This document shows positions 7,858 through 12,110 of a stretch of 12,110 nucleotides of DNA, one piece after another. Position numbers and translations under genes: made by a program. The stretch comes from Candidatus Bipolaricaulota bacterium (lineage in GTDB: Bacteria; Bipolaricaulota; Bipolaricaulia; Bipolaricaulales; Bipolaricaulaceae): assembly GCA_021159405.1 (NCBI GenBank), contig JAGGRX010000102.1, positions 1 to 12,110 of the forward strand, in the 5' to 3' direction. The notes under the pieces are model-generated. The model was given only the letters and a program-made list of their open reading frames with translations, searched no databases and was not told where the DNA came from. The stretch's first letter is position 1. Every line of letters starts with the position of its first letter.

Positions 7858-8866
7858 TCCCATGCCTCCACTTCCAAAGCTCGATCACGCCTTGCCGGCT
7901 CAGGTAGAAGAAGCCCAGGGCCACTACCGGGAGTACGGCAAGCCTTTGGGCAAGGGCGAAGGTCACAGCCCCATCGATCGGCAGGCCCATGATCTTAAAG
8001 ATGCCGACATAAGCGCCCTCGGCAACCCCTATCCCTCCGGGGGTCAGCCAGAAAAGGAGGGAGGATAGGTTGCCAAGGGCGAGGAAAACGGCGAGCTCCT
8101 CAGCCGAAAGGATTCGACCGTAGCCAAGGGCAAAGAAGATAAATGGGGCGAGCGCGTTAAGGCAAAACATGAGGGCGACGAAGCCGGCGGCCTTGGCGAC
8201 CGCTTCCCGGTGGCCGGAAAGGGCCCTTTGAAGAGCACTTTTGACCTCCAAAAGGGCTTCATTCCCCCGCTCGAGGAACGCCCAGCGGGGGAGGAACCGG
8301 CGGGCAAAGGCCAGGCACCGCGAGGCCCAGGGGGTCCGTTGGGTGACCCCTACGAGCGTGGCGCCCGCGATGAACGCAGCCGCCCCAGCAAGGGAGAAAA
8401 CCCCTTGCCGAAGTGCAGAAGGGAGCTCGCCCCGCAGCCCCACTGCCCCGGCCCAGAACAAAATGCCCGCAGTCCCGGCCGCCAAAAGCACCTTCTCCAG
8501 CACGATTGCGGCCACGACCTTATGGCCAGGCGCCGAAAACTCCCGGGATGCCCAAAGCGCGCGTACGGGCTCTCCAGCAAGGTTGCAGGAAGGGATCGAA
8601 TATCCCAACGCATAACCCCCGGACATGACCCGGAAGACGGAGGGAAACGGAGCGCGTATCCCTTGGGCGTGCAAAAGCCACCGCCATCCCTCCACCCCGC
8701 AGGAGAAGCTGAGCACCCCGTTAAAAACAAGGGCAGCGATGCCCCCCGCCCCCAGGACTCCCATCCGAGCCAGGATGTCCCCGGGGTGAGCCATCCACAC
8801 CACTGCCCCAAGGAGCAGCAACCCCAGAACCGCAGAGATCAAGAGTCCTTTGCGCCTTCCGCCCAT
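7835..8866 (-). CDS. Flippase-like integral membrane protein (PF03706/UPF0104, LPG synthase TM-region type)
   Basis: Integral membrane protein of 343 aa with about eight hydrophobic segments, roughly at 7-25, 36-58, 80-93, 117-144, 155-175, 227-250, 257-275 and 300-322. The family marks are NLAGEPVRALW (95-105) and the C-terminal LTPGGIGVAEGAYVGIF (274-290), typical of the transmembrane part of lysylphosphatidylglycerol synthases and of stand-alone relatives. The catalytic aminoacyl-transfer domain of MprF is absent, so lysyl-PG synthesis is unlikely; relatives beside glycosyltransferases are thought to move or help process lipid-linked substrates. ATG 8866 is used because the protein begins with a basic stretch (MGGRRK) and TM1. 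The frame stays open for 100 codons further upstream, but that part lies antisense-phase to the glycosyltransferase and has no family similarity. It starts 17 bases after the glycosyltransferase stop. Confidence 0.88.
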   Translation of the reverse strand: MGGRRKGLLISAVLGLLLLGAVVWMAHPGDILARMGVLGAGGIAALVFNGVLSFSCGVEGWRWLLHAQGIRAPFPSVFRVMSGGYALGYSIPSCNLAGEPVRALWASREFSAPGHKVVAAIVLEKVLLAAGTAGILFWAGAVGLRGELPSALRQGVFSLAGAAAFIAGATLVGVTQRTPWASRCLAFARRFLPRWAFLERGNEALLEVKSALQRALSGHREAVAKAAGFVALMFCLNALAPFIFFALGYGRILSAEELAVFLALGNLSSLLFWLTPGGIGVAEGAYVGIFKIMGLPIDGAVTFALAQRLAVLPVVALGFFYLSRQGVIELWKWRHGNAGSNCF

Positions 8867-8883
8867 CGCCCTACCCCGTGGCG

Positions 8884-9621
8884 TCAGAGAGGCTTCCCAA
8901 GGACATGCACGTGCAGCGCCATTTTCGCACCGGCGATCATGTCCCGAGCGAGCGCCGGCCGAAGCTTCCTGGCCGAGGTGAGGACGACAAGATCGGGAAG
9001 GTACCGGACCTTTCCTACCTTGCGAAGCTTGAACCCCAGCTGGATGTCCTCCCAATCGGAGTACAACCGCCCCTCCGGGGAGCGGAACCCTCCCACCCTG
9101 AAAAACGCCTCCTGCCTGACAGCGAAGTTGGCCCCTGAAAAGTGAGGAAGCCCAAGCAGCTGCCAAACGGCTCGCTGCCCCAAGACCAGTCCCTCCTCAT
9201 AAATAGGGATCAACGGCCTGACCGGTGTCCGGGGAGCGGAACCCGGCTTATGGCGATAAGGGCCGAAGACCGCGACCACTTCCGGGCCCTCTTCAAAAAC
9301 TTGGTGGATCCGCTCCAGCCAGTCCGTCGGGACAACCGTGTCCGCGTCGGTGGAAGCGATGATCTTCCCGCGCGCCGCACGGAACCCTGTCTCCCGGGCA
9401 TAAGGGATCCCCTGCCGGGGCTCACGGATCACCCGGGCGCCGTAACGGGCGGCGATGGCCGGGGTGGCATCCCGACAGCCGTTGTCCACTACGATGACCT
9501 CGAAATCGGGGAACGTCTGGCTGGCCAGACTCTCCAAACAGTCCCCGATCTCCCGCTCCTCATCCAGCGCGGGAATCACTACACTGAGCTTGGGCCACCG
9601 GTTCCAGCTTTGGAAGCTCAT
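8884..9621 (-). CDS. Family 2 glycosyltransferase
   Basis: GT-A fold glycosyltransferase of 245 aa that transfers a sugar from a nucleotide- or polyprenyl-activated donor. It shows the family opening KLSVVIPALDEEREI (11-25), VIVVDNGCRDAT (42-53), the metal-binding DxD in STDADT (90-95, Asp92/Asp94) and the acceptor-side SDWEDIQLGFKLRK (188-201, an ED motif). No transmembrane helices are evident, so it is probably cytoplasmic and may act at the membrane face. ATG 9621 is the only start that keeps the first beta strand; a stop lies 12 bases upstream in frame. The first 62 bases overlap the end of the radical SAM gene, an unusually long same-strand overlap. The membrane protein next door suggests a lipid-linked acceptor. 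Donor and acceptor cannot be read from the sequence. Confidence 0.92.
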   Translation of the reverse strand: MSFQSWNRWPKLSVVIPALDEEREIGDCLESLASQTFPDFEVIVVDNGCRDATPAIAARYGARVIREPRQGIPYARETGFRAARGKIIASTDADTVVPTDWLERIHQVFEEGPEVVAVFGPYRHKPGSAPRTPVRPLIPIYEEGLVLGQRAVWQLLGLPHFSGANFAVRQEAFFRVGGFRSPEGRLYSDWEDIQLGFKLRKVGKVRYLPDLVVLTSARKLRPALARDMIAGAKMALHVHVLGKPL

Positions 9622-11050
9622 CGCCCGCTTTCAGTCCGCGGAGATACTCAGACTCCCACACCGGATCGAGCAACGCCGCACAGGCCCGGTTGTATTCCTT
9701 AAGGCCTTGGCAGTAGCCCGGATCCTGGATCGCCTGGGCCGCCTCGAGGTTTATGGGCTTGGGCTTGTACTTCTCAATAAGTCCTTGCATGAACTCGAAG
9801 TGGTCCCGATGTGGACAGGGAAGGATCAGGTTCTTCGTCTCCTGGGGCGGCGTTTTGTACCCATACATCTTCTGCCAGCTTCTGATCTCCTTGAAGAAGT
9901 CGACCTCCATGAGGTCCATGATGGTGCCGCCTCTCTTGTAAATCTCGTGGATGTTCGTCGCGGCGTAGGGGATGAATACGCAAGGGGTGACGTCCCCGTT
10001 CCAGTTGATGTAGAAGTAGCCGGCCTGGCGGCCTGCGGCAAGGCAGCCGTGCACCGCCGTGCCGGAGTTCCAGAAGTCCATGAGGAAGACCCGCTTCTCC
10101 TTGATCACCTGCCAGATACGCCGCTGGAGCCGGAGGCGCTGCTCAGGGGTGATCATGAGGGAGAGGTCATAGCCCCGGCCGATCGGCATGTACTGGAAGA
10201 TCCAGCCGTACATCGCCCCCTGCTCCTCGAAGTAGAACTCCACCACCTCGTCCGAGAGGAGCTCGTCACAGTTGAACCGCGTGGCGGTCATGGAGATGCC
10301 GAACGGCACTCCCGCGGCCCGCAGGTTGGCGAAGGCGTTCATCACCTTGCCGAACACACCCTCGCCCCGGCGCTCTTCAGTGGTGGCCACCTTCCCCTCC
10401 ACCGAGATGGCCGGGGTCATGTTCCCCAGCTCCCCCATCCGCTTGGCCGTTTCCTCGTCGATCAGGGTGCCGTTGGTGTAGATGAGGAAGAACATCTCGG
10501 GATGCGCTTCCGCGATATCCAGGAGGTCCTTTCCGTCGCTTCTGTACATGAACGGCTCCCCGCCGGAGATGACCACGAAACACATCCCCCAGAGCTCCGC
10601 TGCCTCGTTCAGAATTCGGTCGAAGGTGGCAAAGTCCAGGGTCCTTGGATGCTCCTCTGTTCCGGCATAGCAGCCTTTGCAGTGGAGGTTACAGGCCCGG
10701 GTGGGGCTGATGACGAGGAATCCGGGTGGATAATCCCCGTACTTTTGCTTGAACGCCTCTTTGGCCGGGTGCTTCCCAAGACGCCTGCGTCCAAACTCAA
10801 TGAACTTGCGCAGTGCCTGCTTGGAAACCAGCCCCTTTCGCAACACCCGATCGAAAGAGTACACGAGCCCCCGCATGGTAAGCCACTCGTCCCGCTTCAC
10901 CCCCGGGGGGTTGTTCGAGCGCTTCAGAACTTCCCAGATGGCCCGGTCGGCCAGCCACACCGCGCTCCCCCGAAGCGCGTTGTTGCGCGCGATCCCAAGC
11001 AAGAGGCTTTCCGCCGTCGTAGGCTTCCTTTCAACGAGAGCCTTTGCCAT
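9560..11050 (-). CDS. Radical SAM enzyme with SPASM-like C-terminal iron-sulfur region
   Basis: Radical S-adenosylmethionine protein of 496 aa; the reaction is unknown. The cluster motif CNLHCKGC (Cys120, 124, 127) is followed by the SAM-binding GGEP (163-166) and a MoaA-like barrel. A SPASM/Twitch-like auxiliary cluster region follows, with GCLAAG (Cys336), NWNGDVTPCVF (Cys357), LPCPHRDH (Cys412) and later Cys447 and Cys457. The roughly 110 residues before the core are mostly helical, basic and of unknown role. Start ATG 11050 is chosen because GGGGGTGA lies 8 bases upstream; GTG 11059 falls inside that element. It is first in the four-gene operon, directly below a strong promoter and palindromic operator. 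It resembles a broad family usually annotated only as radical SAM protein. It is not HpnH-like. A lipid-modifying role is inferred from the neighbours only. Confidence 0.9.
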   Translation of the reverse strand: MAKALVERKPTTAESLLLGIARNNALRGSAVWLADRAIWEVLKRSNNPPGVKRDEWLTMRGLVYSFDRVLRKGLVSKQALRKFIEFGRRRLGKHPAKEAFKQKYGDYPPGFLVISPTRACNLHCKGCYAGTEEHPRTLDFATFDRILNEAAELWGMCFVVISGGEPFMYRSDGKDLLDIAEAHPEMFFLIYTNGTLIDEETAKRMGELGNMTPAISVEGKVATTEERRGEGVFGKVMNAFANLRAAGVPFGISMTATRFNCDELLSDEVVEFYFEEQGAMYGWIFQYMPIGRGYDLSLMITPEQRLRLQRRIWQVIKEKRVFLMDFWNSGTAVHGCLAAGRQAGYFYINWNGDVTPCVFIPYAATNIHEIYKRGGTIMDLMEVDFFKEIRSWQKMYGYKTPPQETKNLILPCPHRDHFEFMQGLIEKYKPKPINLEAAQAIQDPGYCQGLKEYNRACAALLDPVWESEYLRGLKAGDELPKLEPVAQAQCSDSRAG

Positions 11051-11093
11051 CCTACTCACCCCCAGTTCGCCATACGAGTTTTAACATCTTAAA

Positions 11094-11107
11094 AACGAAC
11101 GTTCGTT
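11094..11107. promoter_or_regulatory. Perfect 14-bp palindrome over the transcription start: likely repressor operator
   Basis: AACGAACGTTCGTT is its own reverse complement and lies immediately downstream of the -10, over the predicted start near 11106. A third copy of the half-site, AACGAA, lies at 11119-11124, touching the upstream edge of the -10, so TTCGTT (11102-11107) and that copy also form an inverted pair spanning the -10. Such placement is typical of operators for dimeric TetR-type repressors. The regulator gene is not in the window, so the family is inferred. Confidence 0.6.
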
Positions 11108-11112
11108 CGAAT

Positions 11113-11141
11113 ACTGTAAACGAATCACGATTATTTGTCAA
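11113..11141 (-). promoter_or_regulatory. Promoter of the radical SAM operon
   Basis: Minus strand: a perfect -35 TTGACA (11141-11136), a 17-base spacer and a -10 TACAGT (11118-11113, 4 of 6). It lies in a 97-base gap that is clearly richer in A and T than the rest of the window. The predicted start is near 11106, giving a leader of about 55 bases to ATG 11050. The -35 begins only 7 bases after the nadE stop, and no terminator is visible between them. Confidence 0.72.
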
Positions 11142-11147
11142 GCATCC

Positions 11148-12038
11148 TCACTCCAAGGCCAGGGGAAGGGCCCTCGCCCTTTGCGCGTGCTCCCGCGCCC
11201 TCCGCACCTCGGCCACCGCCTTGGGTTCCACTCCCAAGGCCTCGGCCACCGCCCCGTCCGTGGCCCCCTGGGCGAGGAGGGAAAGGATGAGATCGAGCTT
11301 CTCATATGACATCCCCAGGGCAAGCTCATCGGTGATCCCGGGGATGAGATCCGGGGACGGGGGCTTTTCGATGATCTCCTCGGGCACCCCCAGGTACCGG
11401 GCCAGGGCCCTCACTTGTGTTTTGAAGAGGTGCCGGATGGGGTCGATGTCGCACGCCCCATCCCCGTAGCGGTCGTAGTGGCCCACCTCCCACTCGCTGC
11501 GGTTGGTGGTGCCCACCACCGCGTAGTTCAGTCGGGAGGCACGCTGGTAGAGCACGATCATGCGCAAGCGCAGCTTCGGCAGGGCGAAGCTCGCGAAGGA
11601 GAACTCCGGCCGCTCCGCCGGCGGCCCCAGGGAGTGGACAAGAGTGGACACCCCTTTCCTCCGCTTGAAGCGGCCGTATACCCAGCGTACCAGCCACGGC
11701 CGGGCAGCCCAGCGTGGAACGGGCCTATACGCCCCCAGGGCCGAGAGGATCGGGGTGAGGTCGAGCTCCTCGGCCTCGATCCCAAGCTCCCTCGCCACCC
11801 TGCGCGCGTCCTCGAGGGACCGGGGGTCCGAGTCCCGCTCGGGGAGGATCAGGGCCCGCACCCTCCGCGGGGAAAGCGCCCGCACGCAGAGGTAGGCCAC
11901 CACCGCCGAGTCCAGTCCACCGGAGAGCCCGAGCACTGCCCCTTCCTTCCCCAGCTCCTTCACCGCGCGGGCGATGAAGGCCGTTATCCTCTGCGTCTCG
12001 GCCTCAGGGTCGATGGCAAGCCCATGTTCCGGCCGCAT
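11148..12038 (-). CDS. nadE: NH3-dependent NAD+ synthetase
   Basis: Amidates deamido-NAD+ to NAD+ with ATP, the last step of NAD synthesis; cytoplasmic. From ATG 12038 it is 296 aa. It has the PP-loop LSGGLDSA (36-43), LRLRMIVLYQRA (167-178), VVGTTNRSEWEVGHYDRYGDG (about 184-204), IDPIRHLFKTQVRALA (about 208-223) and the EKPPSPDL...TDE segment (about 233-248). There is no N-terminal glutaminase (nitrilase) domain, so ammonia must come from free NH3 or another protein. Residues about 104-140 (RPVPRWAARPWLVRWVYGRFKRRKG) form a longer, basic insertion than in small NadE proteins. ATG 12038 is preferred over in-frame GTG 12077: it lies 2 bases after the stop of the upstream membrane gene and gives a typical start, while the GTG has a badly spaced ribosome site. 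Confidence 0.93.
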   Translation of the reverse strand: MRPEHGLAIDPEAETQRITAFIARAVKELGKEGAVLGLSGGLDSAVVAYLCVRALSPRRVRALILPERDSDPRSLEDARRVARELGIEAEELDLTPILSALGAYRPVPRWAARPWLVRWVYGRFKRRKGVSTLVHSLGPPAERPEFSFASFALPKLRLRMIVLYQRASRLNYAVVGTTNRSEWEVGHYDRYGDGACDIDPIRHLFKTQVRALARYLGVPEEIIEKPPSPDLIPGITDELALGMSYEKLDLILSLLAQGATDGAVAEALGVEPKAVAEVRRAREHAQRARALPLALE

Positions 12039-12040
12039 GC

Positions 12041-12110
12041 TTACCTGCTCCCAGATCGCAGGCCCCAAAGGAGCCACCCTACCAGGACGGCCGCCCCCAC
12101 GTAGCCCAGG
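12041..12110 (-). CDS. C-terminal end of a membrane protein (partial)
   Basis: The minus strand at the window edge stays open for 22 codons and ends in TAA (12043-12041). The encoded tail is one hydrophobic helix with small and aromatic residues (LGYVGAAVLVGWLLWGL) followed by a short polar end (RSGSR), as in the last transmembrane segment of an inner-membrane protein. The stop is 2 bases from the nadE start, so the two are probably one transcript. The family cannot be told from so little. Confidence 0.55.
   Translation of the reverse strand, partial: LGYVGAAVLVGWLLWGLRSGSR

Noticed and set aside
7835..8866. Full MprF lysylphosphatidylglycerol synthase
   Set aside because: Only the membrane part is present; the soluble aminoacyl-transfer domain is missing.
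8210..9145. A 311-codon plus-strand open frame
   Set aside because: Antisense to the flippase-like protein and glycosyltransferase; its composition is low in hydrophobic structure and no motif is recognisable.
8867..9166. 100-codon upstream extension of the flippase-like gene
   Set aside because: It covers the end of the glycosyltransferase in another frame, lacks family similarity, and a better start with a basic cap and TM1 exists at 8866.
9455..11092. A 545-codon plus-strand open frame
   Set aside because: It is the antisense shadow of the radical SAM gene, whose minus-strand reading has clear Cys cluster, GGEP and SPASM-like motifs. Long antisense frames are expected in GC-rich codon use.

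Overview
The window is GC-rich, gene-dense bacterial chromosome. It opens with the 5' two-thirds of a 16S rRNA gene on the minus strand, cut by the window edge. The rRNA matches the bacterial EUB338 site exactly but differs from the 27F and 926R primer consensus. Together with the 'GGTGAACGCTAGCGGC' stretch near its 5' end and the high GC content, this suggests a deep-branching, possibly thermophilic candidate lineage. My best guess from memory is Bipolaricaulota/Acetothermia (OP1), held weakly. The protein genes do not contradict this but do not prove it.

Layout: (1) 1-1139, 16S rRNA, minus strand, with a promoter of TTGACC-N18-TATACT form just upstream. (2) 1282-6920, a plus-strand run transcribed away from the rRNA: D-alanine--D-alanine ligase (ddl), a UPF0173/UlaG-like metallo-beta-lactamase-fold hydrolase, a class I/II PLP aminotransferase, the rRNA ribose methyltransferase TlyA and threonyl-tRNA synthetase (thrS). 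Spacing is tight: an 8-base overlap, one directly abutting stop/start, and a 65-base gap before thrS. (3) 6871-11050, a minus-strand operon converging on thrS. In transcription order it holds a radical SAM/SPASM-like enzyme, a family 2 glycosyltransferase, a PF03706 flippase-like membrane protein and a patatin-like lipase. (4) 11148-12110, minus strand: NH3-dependent NAD+ synthetase (nadE), preceded by the C-terminal tail of a membrane protein that runs off the window.

The plus-strand genes are housekeeping: cell-wall precursor synthesis, ribosome modification, tRNA charging and amino-acid transamination. The most interesting part is the minus-strand operon. It is driven by a strong promoter (TTGACA-N17-TACAGT) in a short AT-rich gap, and a perfect 14-bp palindrome (AACGAACGTTCGTT) covers the predicted transcription start. 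A further matching half-site lies on the upstream edge of the -10. That is the architecture of a gene set held off by a dimeric TetR-type repressor, whose gene is not in this window. The four products (radical SAM chemistry, glycosyl transfer, membrane transit, lipid hydrolysis) suggest a regulated envelope-lipid or glycolipid pathway. This is inference, and the substrate is unknown.

No tRNA, insertion sequence, CRISPR array, attachment site or origin was recognised. The only non-coding stretches are the gaps at 1140-1281, 2254-2282, 4942-5006, 8867-8883 and 11051-11147; none exceeds 300 bases.
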